The translations under genes were made by a program, and so were the position numbers. Positions 1 through 8,390 of a DNA stretch of 64,000 nt are shown piece after piece. Positions within the stretch are counted from its first letter, which is position 1. Every line of letters starts with the position of its first letter. This stretch comes from Mesorhizobium wenxiniae (GTDB taxonomy: Bacteria; Pseudomonadota; Alphaproteobacteria; Rhizobiales; Rhizobiaceae): assembly GCF_002284535.1 (NCBI RefSeq), contig NZ_NPKH01000004.1:1-64000 (forward strand), read 5' to 3'. The notes beneath the pieces are model-generated. The model was not told the DNA's origin, did no database searches, and saw only the letters and a list, made by a program, of their open reading frames with translations.

Positions 1-93
1 CACGCGCAGCAATATCGTTGCTGCACTGCACAATAACAAGGGAGCTGGGGGAGATGGAGTCCGGCCGACCCTCTGGGCCGGGAGTAGACGTCT

Positions 94-1020
94 TCAGCCT
101 CGACTAGCTGTGAGATAGAGCGCGTCTTCTTCGTCGTCGCGCTGCTTGCCGCCTAACGCAGCCGCTGCGCTGGCGATGAACGCACCGATGATCAGAGAAA
201 GCGCGCCAACCAGCGCGAAGGTGGCGCCGGCTTTTCTAGCTGTGTCGGCTGCTTCTTGTGCTTGGACTATGGCCGCCTCGACCTGAGCAAGCACCGCATC
301 AACCCGGGCAGTAGCATCCGCTTGCGACAGGCCAGTGCGAGCGGCCACGAGTTGGCCTAGATAAGTCTTGTCGTCGGCCGAGACTTCGCCGGCCGCCGCA
401 CTCGTAATGAGGATGCGGGAAGCTTGTGCGGCTGCTGTCGCATCGCCCTCCGCGCCCGGCGCCGCCAGCCTGGAAGGATCGGTCGGGCGGAACAACGCAT
501 CCACGAAATACGACGTCGCGTCGCTGCCTCCGCCGTTCCCGGCGTTTGCGGTCGCCCCGGCCGAGGCACCCATTGCTGCTCCCGAGGCCACTGTCGAGGC
601 CGCCTGAACGCCGGTGCCGATTGCCGCGGACAGGGTCGAGCCGAGCACGAACACAACCAGCAGCGTGGCGAGTGCCCAAGCCATGAAGCCGTGTGCGGTA
701 TCCCGGAAGAAGGTCTCATCGCTGTGAATGCCGACCCATTTGGTGCGAAGGCGCCCGGTCAGATAGCCGCCCAGACCCGATGACAGCCATTGAACGATGA
801 CCAGCCAGATCGCGGTGGACACGGCAAAGGTCGTCACGCTGGCGCTCTCGTTGGACCATGGAGACACCATCTTGAGCCCGAGGCTGGACCCGAGAAGCAT
901 CAGGATGAACGTCAGGGTCGAGGCAGCGAAGGCGCCGGCGATGATCGGTCCCCAGTTGAGCGCGGATGACGAGGACTCGACCGGCGCGGCGACGTCCGTC
1001 GCCAGGATGGTTGATGCCAT
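94..1020 (-). CDS. Ala-rich multi-spanning membrane protein, unknown function
   Basis: A 308-residue protein of unknown function. Hydrophobic segments lie near residues 22-48, 63-87, 108-135 and 267-290, so about four membrane spans are likely. Between the third and fourth is a long Ala/Gly/Thr-rich stretch (about 140-262) that ends in a helical, charged part. The start is well supported by AGGAGG six bases upstream. That ribosome site overlaps the stop codon of the 25-residue peptide gene just upstream, so the two are probably co-translated. Similar proteins of unknown function occur in rhizobia (family impression, not searched). Confidence 0.8.
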   Translation of the reverse strand: MASTILATDVAAPVESSSSALNWGPIIAGAFAASTLTFILMLLGSSLGLKMVSPWSNESASVTTFAVSTAIWLVIVQWLSSGLGGYLTGRLRTKWVGIHSDETFFRDTAHGFMAWALATLLVVFVLGSTLSAAIGTGVQAASTVASGAAMGASAGATANAGNGGGSDATSYFVDALFRPTDPSRLAAPGAEGDATAAAQASRILITSAAAGEVSADDKTYLGQLVAARTGLSQADATARVDAVLAQVEAAIVQAQEAADTARKAGATFALVGALSLIIGAFIASAAAALGGKQRDDEEDALYLTASRG

Positions 1021-1029
1021 GAATTCCTC

Positions 1030-1107
1030 CTACCGCATGAACAGCGCGAGAAGGATGATGATCGGAATAGGAACTCCGAGCAGCCAGAGTAGAATGCCTC
1101 GACCCAT
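1030..1107 (-). CDS. 25-residue hydrophobic small protein
   Basis: The ORF encodes 25 residues beginning MGRGILLWLLGVPIPIIIL and ending in Arg: one membrane span with a Pro-Ile-Pro kink. It has a ribosome site (GGAGAC) upstream. Its stop codon TAG is part of the AGGAGG that serves the downstream membrane protein gene, which implies tight coupling. Very similar mini-proteins with the same start and PIP motif are, from memory, widespread in proteobacteria, usually unannotated or hypothetical. The biochemical role is unknown; a single-span partner of the neighbouring membrane protein is an inference. Confidence 0.6.
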   Translation of the reverse strand: MGRGILLWLLGVPIPIIILLALFMR

Positions 1108-1146
1108 GATTGTCTCCTATCGAAAGAACGGATGCCGGAAGTAAAA

Positions 1147-1174
1147 CAGCCACCCCAACATGTTGGGGTGGCTG
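1147..1174 (-). terminator. Intrinsic terminator after the DUF892 gene
   Basis: A 28-base perfect palindrome (half-site CAGCCACCCCAACA) lies nine bases after the DUF892 stop. On the minus strand it is followed by TTTTAC, as expected for a rho-independent terminator. It separates the DUF892 transcript from the peptide/membrane-protein pair. Confidence 0.75.
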
Positions 1175-1182
1175 GTGTGTGA

Positions 1183-1680
1183 TTAGGCGGCCTTGGCCAT
1201 TTCGTTGGCCGAGGCGTCCGCCAATCCGGTGAGCGCCTCGTCTGTCATAGACTCTTCGCCGAGCGTCTGTTCGAGCAGCTTGGCGGCGTCGCTCATGCCC
1301 AAGACCTCGGCCCAGCGCTTCAGCGTGCCATAGCGGGTGATCTCGTAGTGCTCGACAGCCTGGGCAGCGGAGATCAGACCGGCGTCCAGTGCGGGAGTTC
1401 CCTTGAACTCCTCCATAATCTCCTCGCCCTCCTCGATGATGCCGTCGATCGCGGGACACGTCTTGCCCTGTGCCCGCTTGCCAAGGAGCTCGAAAACCTG
1501 CTGCAGGCGCTCGACATGACCTTGGGTTTCGTCCTTGTGCTTCTCGAAGGCTGCCTTCAGATCGGCCGATGAGGCGGCGCGCGCCATCTTGGGAAGCGCC
1601 TTCAGGATCTTCTTTTCCGCGTAATAGATATCTTTGAGCGTATCGAGGAAGAGATCGTCCAATGTCTTTTCTTTCGCCAT
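1183..1680 (-). CDS. YciE/YciF-type ferritin-like protein (DUF892)
   Basis: A 165-residue all-helical protein of the DUF892 (YciE/YciF) family. Members adopt a ferritin-like four-helix bundle and are linked to osmotic, oxidative and general stress. Visible family features are the DIYYAEKKILKALP helix (residues 17-30), HVERLQQVF (55-63) and AVEHYEITRYG (108-118), which hold the conserved Glu/His/Tyr positions. Length is normal for the family. The start has a GGAA ribosome site. A perfect-palindrome terminator follows. Iron binding is a family inference and has not been shown for this protein. Confidence 0.9.
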   Translation of the reverse strand: MAKEKTLDDLFLDTLKDIYYAEKKILKALPKMARAASSADLKAAFEKHKDETQGHVERLQQVFELLGKRAQGKTCPAIDGIIEEGEEIMEEFKGTPALDAGLISAAQAVEHYEITRYGTLKRWAEVLGMSDAAKLLEQTLGEESMTDEALTGLADASANEMAKAA

Positions 1681-2179
1681 GGCGGATTTCCTTTTGGTTC
1701 CAGCATTTTTTTGTTGTCGTTCACGGGGTTGTGAAACGCATGCTCAACAAGCGCACAACGCCGGAAAGGTTCCCTTGAGACGTCTCGCTGCTCGTCACTC
1801 TGACTTCGTGGGTCAACCCCTGGTTCAATTCACTTCCCGCTCCGCCAGCCATTTCGCTATCGAGGGATCGCATGATGCTCTGATACTTGGCGTCTCTATC
1901 TATCGAGCTTCTTGAGAATATTTTTGTCGGAGCAGCCATGAACGAGCGCGCCTGACCTTGGGGATGCTGCTCGCCAAAGTCGCCGGCGGCGAGATCAGCC
2001 CTTCCACCTACGACCGCCCAAAAGAATTCTCTGCGAGAACAATGGTGACGCCGCCTGGCCTCCGATCCGGTTGCTCCAGGCGGCCAACAATGTCCATGGC
2101 GAAATGGACGTCCGGTCGTTTTTCGAATTGGCGCGCTGGGGAAGACCAAGGAACAACGACCAGCGGTGATGCCTGCGGG
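1681..2179. other. Gene-poor interval
   Basis: About 500 bases without a convincing gene. Open frames exist on both strands, but none has a good ribosome site, a recognisable domain or a continuous coding pattern. A weak minus-strand frame (1721-1936, starting MAAPTKIFSRSS) is the best of them and remains unsupported. Confidence 0.5.
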
Positions 2180-3121
2180 TCAACCGCGCGGTGGGCGCTC
2201 GCCGTCGCTTTCGCCCAGGTAGTTGTGAATGTCGGTTGCAGCGACCGCTGCGTGCCCGAATGCGACCGCGAGCTGGTTGATCTCGTTGACGATGTCGCCA
2301 GCGGCATAGAGGCCAGCAATAGCGGTTCGCTGATGCGAGTCGACGACTACGTTGCCGACCTCATCACATTTCGCACCCAGGTCGATAGCCAGTTTCGAGC
2401 GTATGGTGCAGCCCATCGCAGGGTAGATGGTGTCGAAGACGCGCACATTCCCGTTGATGAGCTTAACACTGGCTCCACCGCCTTTGGAGCGCAGCGAGCC
2501 GGGCATGCATGCCTCTACTTTGACTTCAGCCCTTCTTAGCAATGCGCCAGCGTCGTAGTCCAACGCCGTGACCGCACTGGTCACCAGCATGGTGACGTCT
2601 TGGGTGTACGTTCGCAGGAACAGCGCTTTCTTCATCGCATCGTCGGCCGGACCGAACACGGCCACCCGCTTGCCGATAAGCTCATAAGCGTCGCAAATTG
2701 GGCATAGCCGCAGGGAACCGGCTTCGATCATAGCCGCGATTTCCGAAATAGCTGGCAGTGTGTCGACGATTCCGGTGGCCACAAGCACCGAGCGAGCTCG
2801 AATACGAGAGCTCGCGGCGACAAGGAAGTCTGTCCCGTCAAGGCGGACGTCTAGCACCATATCGTCGACCAGCTCCGCGCCATACCGCACGGCTTGCTCC
2901 CTCAGGCGCGTGAGAAGATCGACACCAGAAATGCCCTCCGGGAAACCCGGACAATTGTGACTTTCGGGAATCCACTTCGCCCGGCTTTCGCCAGAGTCGA
3001 TGACAATCACGCGACGCAGAAAACGTCCCAGATACGTTGCGGCCGACAGGCCGGCCGGGCCGCCGCCGATGATGAGACAGTCCCATAATTCACTACGACT
3101 CGGCGAACTTCGCGCCACCAC
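2180..3121 (-). CDS. Thioredoxin-reductase-like FAD oxidoreductase
   Basis: A 313-residue flavoprotein of the class II pyridine nucleotide-disulphide oxidoreductase type. The FAD-binding IIGGGPAGLSAA is at residues 17-28, a redox-type CPICD motif at 140-144, and the second FAD motif GLYAAGDI near 268-275. The cysteine pair is CPIC and not the CATC of thioredoxin reductase. The central NAD(P)H-binding loop is degenerate (VAVFGPADDAM near 154-163, lacking GxGxxG/A). It therefore may not be a standard NADPH-thioredoxin reductase. No dedicated thioredoxin gene is adjacent. The substrate is unknown. Confidence 0.85.
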   Translation of the reverse strand: MVARSSPSRSELWDCLIIGGGPAGLSAATYLGRFLRRVIVIDSGESRAKWIPESHNCPGFPEGISGVDLLTRLREQAVRYGAELVDDMVLDVRLDGTDFLVAASSRIRARSVLVATGIVDTLPAISEIAAMIEAGSLRLCPICDAYELIGKRVAVFGPADDAMKKALFLRTYTQDVTMLVTSAVTALDYDAGALLRRAEVKVEACMPGSLRSKGGGASVKLINGNVRVFDTIYPAMGCTIRSKLAIDLGAKCDEVGNVVVDSHQRTAIAGLYAAGDIVNEINQLAVAFGHAAVAATDIHNYLGESDGERPPRG

Positions 3122-3231
3122 GATGACCTCCTGACCTGCCGAAAATTGCGCCGTGACCGAAGTGTCGCGATCGCGTTGAACGAAACGCGGCGCAGGTGGT
3201 TTGGTTACATGGAAACAGCTACGCTCGTCGG

Positions 3232-3321
3232 CTAACTCGCAGCCCCCCTGTGCTCGATAACCAGCTTCACGCCATCAGGGCCGTGCTGCGACATCTTGGC
3301 AACTAGGTCTCGGACTTCCAT
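3232..3321 (-). CDS. Candidate 29-residue small protein
   Basis: The minus strand carries GGGAGGAG five bases before an ATG that opens a 29-codon frame (MEVRDLVAKMSQHGPDGVKL, ending IEHRGAAS). The ribosome site is among the strongest in this part of the window. The sequence resembles short 'xxxDLIxxLxxxxPDxxV' helix-strand N-termini, so it may be a real small protein or the start of a truncated gene. It lies 110 bases upstream of the flavoprotein gene on the same strand. Function unknown. Confidence 0.4.
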   Translation of the reverse strand: MEVRDLVAKMSQHGPDGVKLVIEHRGAAS

Positions 3322-4134
3322 GGGCGCTCCTCCCGAGCAGCCCCCCGTAGTCAAATTTTCTCTCAGCGGGCAATGGCCCATCCCCACGGCTCAAGGCAAG
3401 CTTCCGCTGGAAAGAACCATGCAAGGCGAGCGCTTCTACGTGGTTAGGCGGAACAAGCTGATCCTCAGCGCGAACGGCCGGCATGCTACGCTGATCATGC
3501 CCGCACAAGAGCGCAATCCGAAGCAATTTCATTTCCGCCTCCGTGCCTGGCAGCGAGCTGTCCCTACACTTTCAAGCTGCGGCCGCATCCTCTCACCCGC
3601 GAACGACGTTAACGCTGGGCTTCAGTGCTGGCCCGGACTGGCGGGCCGAATGATAGCCTGTCACATGTTGGACGCAGGCCGGATAGGCGGCTGCGGTCGA
3701 TGCGGTGGGGTCGGGCGCCTAGATGGCACATCGGCGAGGGACGCTTGGATTGGCCGTATCGGCCTAGTCGGGGCGGTAGGTGTGGTTGGCGTGATTCCGC
3801 GCTGGCGCAGCGCGGACGCCAGAGCCGGCAGTTCATTGCGAGGGCCAAAACTGCCTTCCACCAGCCGATGACCCTGTCGAGGAATGCAAGGGGCAAGATT
3901 GCACGCCGGCTCCGCCGGTTGACCCAGGTCCGCAGTTTGAACAGGTCGACTGAACAGCATCAGCCGAACACCCCGACTACGAAGGTGATCGCGGATCCGT
4001 GGAGAAGGTTGGATTTCAGGTCCTCTCCCTCTACCACCTGTCCCCCCACTCCTGTGACACCGTGGCGAAGGAAGGCACCCTCGCCCAAGAGTGCCCATAG
4101 CCGCCCAGCGATGCGCCTCGGTAAACGGTGAGGC
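3322..4134. other. Gene-poor, probably decayed interval
   Basis: About 800 bases with no credible gene. The longest plus-strand frame (3296-3871) has a Gly/Val/Arg-rich tail typical of chance translation of GC-rich DNA. Its early part (about 3350-3440) faintly resembles a PAS-domain linker. Overlapping frames on the other strand look equally random. It adjoins a clear pseudogene, so gene decay is the likeliest history. Confidence 0.45.
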
Positions 4135-4465
4135 ATCTCCCTTGGTCACGGATTTGGCTGCCTGGGAATGTCCCCGGCCGGGAAGGTCTACTGGGACGGT
4201 CTGGTCTCAGCCGCTGGCAAAATCCGCTGGGACAACCCCGATCGCGCACCTCTGCTGCTCATCGGTGGCGGCATCGACCTCATTGCCCAGGCTAAAGATG
4301 ACCAGAGCTATGTTCGAGAAGCAGAAGCAGGCGCCGTCGAATACCGAGCTCAAAATCTATCCCGACCGCTCGCACTGGACCTGTATTGAGGCGGGCTGGG
4401 CTCAGGTCGGGCGTTGCCAGCTCGTGGCCCACGCAAACGTTCGACTGCTCGGACTAAATGTCTGA
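4135..4465 (+). pseudogene. Frameshifted C-terminal remnant of an alpha/beta hydrolase
   Basis: Frame 1 at about 4135-4290 encodes a beta-strand segment (WDNPDRAPLLLIGGGIDLIA) typical of the region before the catalytic acid in alpha/beta hydrolases. The match continues in frame 2 from about 4290 with MTRAMFEKQKQAP, ELKIYPDRSHW and an EAGW segment, which is the family's C-terminal catalytic-His region. The two pieces join only if a frameshift near 4288-4296 is bridged. No N-terminal half with an oxyanion loop or nucleophile elbow is visible upstream. It is therefore a truncated, inactive gene. Confidence 0.75.
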
Positions 4466-4746
4466 AAAGCGCCGCGCTGCGGACCAGCCTGTGAATTGAA
4501 AAGGTCGCGGGCAACGGTCTGTTGGGATCAGAGGAGGCCCGCGCCCCGGGGAGAAGGACGCGGGCTGTGATCGGCGGGAGGATCCGATCTGGCAGCATTT
4601 GTCTGCGGCTGCAGAAGCCGCACTTTCGTCGCTGGCCTGTGTTTCACACAGAAAAAACCGCCGCACAACGATTGGTGACATAGCTGACTTTGCTGCTCGG
4701 CAAGACGCAGCAATCTTGCTAAGATCGGCGGTGGGAGGAGACGGTC

Positions 4747-5706
4747 ATGCAATCGCTGCCGATAGCCCATCCAAGCGCAGCCAAGACGACAGCCGGCGCA
4801 TCGCTTCCACTCGCCTATTCCACCGCGACGCTCTGCTGGCTCCTGTCCGCCGGCGTCTACATCGCAGCCAAGTGGGTTGCCCCCGAGATGCCACCCTGGG
4901 CGCTCTGCTTCTGGCGGCTGGCGCTCGCCTGCACGATCCTGCTGCCTATCGTCCATTATCATCACGGGGCGATGCTCGCACTGATCCAGTCCCGGGCGAT
5001 CGAGGTGCTGGCCATCGGCGCCATCGGGCTGACCCTCTGTCAGGGGATGATCTACACGGGCCTCAATTACACCGACGCGACGACCGCCGGCATCATCATG
5101 GCGCTGTCGCCGATCATGACCATGGTGCTTGCCCGCTTCGTGCTCGGCGAGCCCCTCGGCATCTGGAAGGCGCTTGGCGCGCTGCTCGCTCTGCTCGGGA
5201 TGGTGGTGATCGTGGCGCGCGGCGACCTTACCGCGCTGATGCGACTCCAGTTCAATCCCGGCGAGTTGTGGATCGTCGGCAGCGCATTTTGCTGGGGCCT
5301 CTACACCGTGCTGCTGCGTCGCGCCAAATTCGCTATCGAACTGCTGCCGACGGTGGTCCTGCTGCTGGGGGCCGGCGCGCTGGCCGCACTGCCCCTCTAT
5401 CTCTGGGAGCTGTTTTCCGGCGAGCGTTCGGCGCTGCATGCGAACGGCCTTCTGGCACTCGCCTATGTCGCTGGTCCGGGCGGCGCTCTGATGTATTACC
5501 TCTACAACCGCAGCGTCGAGACGCTTGGTGCCGGGCGCGCCAGCATGCTGCTCTATCTGCAGACTGTCTTCGTCGCCGTGCTCGCTTATCTTTTCCTTGG
5601 GGAAAGCTTGCACGACTACGACCTCGCCGGCGCTGCCTTTATCGTCGCCGGCCTGCTGCTCGCCACCGCGATCAAGCCGAGGCAGCGTACGGTGCATGTC
5701 GCGTAG
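4747..5706 (+). CDS. DMT-superfamily permease (EamA domains)
   Basis: A 319-residue inner-membrane protein with about ten hydrophobic segments in two repeated EamA halves (about residues 20-150 and 168-305). It has the familiar 'PPWALCFWRLALA' entry helix and 'GALMYYLYNRSVETLGAGRAS' at the end of the second half. Such DMT permeases export amino acids, metabolites or drugs; the substrate here cannot be deduced. GGAGGAG upstream of the ATG fixes the start. It is convergent with the ABC exporter genes that follow. Confidence 0.9.
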   Translation: MQSLPIAHPSAAKTTAGASLPLAYSTATLCWLLSAGVYIAAKWVAPEMPPWALCFWRLALACTILLPIVHYHHGAMLALIQSRAIEVLAIGAIGLTLCQGMIYTGLNYTDATTAGIIMALSPIMTMVLARFVLGEPLGIWKALGALLALLGMVVIVARGDLTALMRLQFNPGELWIVGSAFCWGLYTVLLRRAKFAIELLPTVVLLLGAGALAALPLYLWELFSGERSALHANGLLALAYVAGPGGALMYYLYNRSVETLGAGRASMLLYLQTVFVAVLAYLFLGESLHDYDLAGAAFIVAGLLLATAIKPRQRTVHVA

Positions 5707-5833
5707 GGGAACATCCGCACAGCCGAACCCAAGACGGCGCTTAGCGATCAAGAGCCGAGGCCCACATCACGCCAGATAACGTTCGACGGTTTCGCTTGGA
5801 TCGGCGGTCCGTCTGCGGCATGCGCAGAACCAA

Positions 5834-6640
5834 TCACCTTCTGAGATACAGCCATAGGGTCGTCGGCGCCAGGATCGCGGTCAGCGCTACCGGCGCGATC
5901 AGGGCGAGGACGACCTGACTGAGTGTCGCCCCGCCACCCATCAGCCCGCGCAGCGCCGTCGTCATCAGCGACACCGGATTGACTTCGACGAAGGCCCGCA
6001 GCCAGTCCGGCATGGTGCCGGGGTCGACCATGATGTTGGAGGCGAAGACGAGCGGGAACAGGAAAGTAAAGCCGAGCGTCATCACCGTGGTTGGCGTGCG
6101 GATCAGCAGGCCGAGCACGATGAATACCCAGCCCATGCCGAGCCCGATGGCGATCAGCATGGCGAAGGCGGCAAGCACGCCGGGGATGCCAGCCTCAGGC
6201 CGGTAGCCGAGGATCAGCCCGATGGTGAGAATGATCGAGGCGGCAATCAAATGGCGCAGGATGTCGCCCACCATCAGGCCGGCGAACGGAGACAGCGACC
6301 AGATCGGCAGCGATCGGAAGCGGTCAAACAAGCCCTTGCCGAGATCGGTCGACAATCCCATGCCCGAATAGACTGCGTTAAACACCACGGTCTGAACCAG
6401 GATGCCGGGTAGGAAGAACTGCAGGTATTCGCCAGGCGAACCGGCGAGCGCACCGCCGAAGACGAAGGTGAAGAGCAGCGTGAACATGATCGGAGTCATC
6501 ACCAGATCGAAGAGTTGCTCCGGCACATGCTTGAATTTCAGCACAGCGCGCCATCCGAAGACGAGCGCGTTGGAAAGGGCTGATGGGGTTCTAGGTCGGG
6601 CGACGCTTTGCAGCCGCTGCAGGGATGTCGTGTCGATCAT
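5834..6640 (-). CDS. ABC-2 type permease, daunorubicin-resistance (DrrB) type
   Basis: A 268-residue permease with six predicted membrane spans. It contains the ABC-2 signature stretch with 'FNAVYSGMGLSTDLGKGLFDRFRSLPI' around residues 88-114 and 'VNPVSLMTTALRGL' near 224-237. The start codon overlaps the stop of the upstream ATPase gene by four bases (ATGA), so the pair is translationally coupled and forms one exporter. DrrAB-type systems export drugs or lipids. The actual cargo is unknown. Confidence 0.9.
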   Translation of the reverse strand: MIDTTSLQRLQSVARPRTPSALSNALVFGWRAVLKFKHVPEQLFDLVMTPIMFTLLFTFVFGGALAGSPGEYLQFFLPGILVQTVVFNAVYSGMGLSTDLGKGLFDRFRSLPIWSLSPFAGLMVGDILRHLIAASIILTIGLILGYRPEAGIPGVLAAFAMLIAIGLGMGWVFIVLGLLIRTPTTVMTLGFTFLFPLVFASNIMVDPGTMPDWLRAFVEVNPVSLMTTALRGLMGGGATLSQVVLALIAPVALTAILAPTTLWLYLRR

Positions 6641-7647
6641 GGCTTGTCGCCTTCCTTGCGGCTTTCACTCAGGCCCGGCTGGCCCGTCAGCGCGAAGAAG
6701 ACCTCCTCGAGGCTGGGCTGGCCCATGGAGAAATCCGACAGCTCGATGCCGGCGGCGACCAGCTCGGCCAGCGCCTCGTTGCCGGTCTTCGCTGTGCGGG
6801 CAAGGACGGAGAGCTCCGCGCCTTCGGCACTGCGTTGGACAGGGTGCTCCAGCCGGCGTTCCAGAATGGTCGCCGCTTCGTCCAGCCGAGCAACATCGGC
6901 GAGCGCGACATGGAGAAAGCCGGAGCCGGTGGCCGCCTTCAGTTCGCGGCTGGTACCCTCGGCGATCTTCCTGCCGTGGTCGATGACGGCGATGCGCGCT
7001 GCAAGTTGATCGGCCTCTTCGAGATATTGGGTGGTGAGCAGGATGGTGACGCCGGCCTCGGCGAGGCCGCGGATCATGCCCCAGACATCCTTGCGGGCGT
7101 TCGGATCGAGGCCTGTGGTCGGCTCGTCAAGGAACAGCACGCCCGGCGTGACGACCAGCGAGGCGGCTATGTCGAGCCGCCTTCGCATGCCACCTGAATA
7201 ATCCCTCACCTGCTTCGTCGCCGCTTCGGACAAGCCGAAAGCCGCGAGCAAATCGTCCGCACGAGCTTTCGCCGCGCGACCGCGAAAACCCCAGAGTCGG
7301 GCGAGCAGGACGAGGTTCTCCCGGCCCGTCAAGTCCTCGTCGAGCGAAGCGAACTGCCCGGTCATCGCGATTGCCGCACGGACCTCATGCGGGGCCTGCA
7401 CGAGATCGTGCCCCATCACGGTCGCCGAGCCGGCGTCGGGGCGCGACAGCGTCGCGAGCATCCGCATCAGCGTTGTCTTGCCGGCGCCGTTCGGGCCCAA
7501 GATGGCGAAAATCATGCCGCGCGGCACATCGAGATTGATACCATCGACCGCGCGCAGCTTGCCGAATGTCTTGACCAGGCCGCGAGCGGAAATGGCTGAC
7601 TGGGCAAGGCCCATAGAAGGCACACCCTTAGGAGAAGTATCGTTCAT
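6637..7647 (-). CDS. ABC exporter ATPase, daunorubicin-resistance (DrrA) type
   Basis: A 336-residue ABC ATPase. Walker A GPNGAGKTT is at residues 51-59, the signature SGGMRRRLDIA at 151-161 and Walker B LFLDEPTTGLD at 171-181. The C-terminal extension of about 100 residues ends in 'PSLEEVFFALTG', as is typical for DrrA-like ATPases. It powers the adjacent permease. The first ATG lacks a clear ribosome site, so translation may begin at Met12 (7614). Confidence 0.92.
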   Translation of the reverse strand: MNDTSPKGVPSMGLAQSAISARGLVKTFGKLRAVDGINLDVPRGMIFAILGPNGAGKTTLMRMLATLSRPDAGSATVMGHDLVQAPHEVRAAIAMTGQFASLDEDLTGRENLVLLARLWGFRGRAAKARADDLLAAFGLSEAATKQVRDYSGGMRRRLDIAASLVVTPGVLFLDEPTTGLDPNARKDVWGMIRGLAEAGVTILLTTQYLEEADQLAARIAVIDHGRKIAEGTSRELKAATGSGFLHVALADVARLDEAATILERRLEHPVQRSAEGAELSVLARTAKTGNEALAELVAAGIELSDFSMGQPSLEEVFFALTGQPGLSESRKEGDKP

Positions 7648-7747
7648 GCAATCATCACGCTAGAGGCTCCGACCATCTACCTGGCCGCCGAGGCTGAAGA
7701 GCCGGTCAGATCATATGTCGGACAGGTCTCTACTCATTTCGGGGTTT

Positions 7748-8257
7748 TCACTCGATCACGGCGCAGGCCTGACGATTTCCGGCATCACCTGCAGGCTGGC
7801 TTTTGTAGTCGTCCTGTCCGCCGTGGATCATCAATGCCTTGCCTCGTATGGCCGTATCTCCACCATCCAGCTTGACCACGCTGTTGAAAGCCTGGGAACG
7901 CAAAACGCCGTCGGGGCCGACCCGCTGATTTGGCATATCGCCCGCGTGCGGGCCTTTCCCGGTGAGGTATCCATGTTCGGCATTCGTCGGATTGAAGTGC
8001 CCACCGGCCGAGGCATGGCCGGTCTGATGGTCGCACTTCCCGGTTTCGTGAATATGGAATGCGACCCATTCACCCGCCGGCAGTCCTGTTACCTCCAACG
8101 CTATCAGCACGCCGTGCGCGGTCTCGGTCAGCGTGGCCGTTCCGTTCTTCTCGCCAGCCATGTTGACGAATTCGGCTTTCGCGGTCGCGGTGTCCTGAGC
8201 CGCTGCAGGCATCGCGACCGCCAGCGCCAACCCTGCTGTTGCAACCAATTTTTTCAT
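7748..8257 (-). CDS. sodC: Periplasmic Cu/Zn superoxide dismutase
   Basis: A 169-residue protein with a signal peptide (cleavage likely after AMPAAA, residue 20). All metal ligands of the SodC family are visible: Cu ligands H68, H70, H87 and H145, and Zn ligands H87, H95, H104 and D107. C75 and C165 are placed for the conserved disulphide. The enzyme dismutes superoxide in the periplasm. The ATG at 8257 is preceded by GGAGGACG and directly precedes the signal peptide, so longer in-frame extensions upstream are rejected. It stands as a single gene between two transporter loci. Confidence 0.93.
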   Translation of the reverse strand: MKKLVATAGLALAVAMPAAAQDTATAKAEFVNMAGEKNGTATLTETAHGVLIALEVTGLPAGEWVAFHIHETGKCDHQTGHASAGGHFNPTNAEHGYLTGKGPHAGDMPNQRVGPDGVLRSQAFNSVVKLDGGDTAIRGKALMIHGGQDDYKSQPAGDAGNRQACAVIE

Positions 8258-8390
8258 CGACTCGTCCTCCGGTTGTCCAAGGAAGCCAAACATCAAAGGG
8301 GTCTCTTCGTTCCATTTGGGAATTGAGTTTTCGTCTCCGGCACGGCCGCCAGGGAAGCGACGCCGACAACTTTTTCGAGTGTGCCTCAGT

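Noticed and set aside
1..93. Possible terminator at the left edge (GGCC-rich hairpin)
   Set aside because: A GC-rich inverted repeat is present but without a T tract on the minus strand, so it is not called.
716..1459. 247-codon minus-strand frame
   Set aside because: Overlaps three supported genes in another frame and has Arg/His-rich shadow composition.
3296..3871. 191-codon plus-strand frame with faint PAS-linker-like text
   Set aside because: The resemblance spans only about 30 residues, the tail is a Gly/Val/Arg chance translation, and there is no ribosome site.
4528..5751. 407-codon frame on the minus strand opposite the DMT permease gene
   Set aside because: Low-complexity His/Gln/Asp/Arg composition typical of antisense GC-rich shadows; the plus strand encodes a clear transporter with a good ribosome site.
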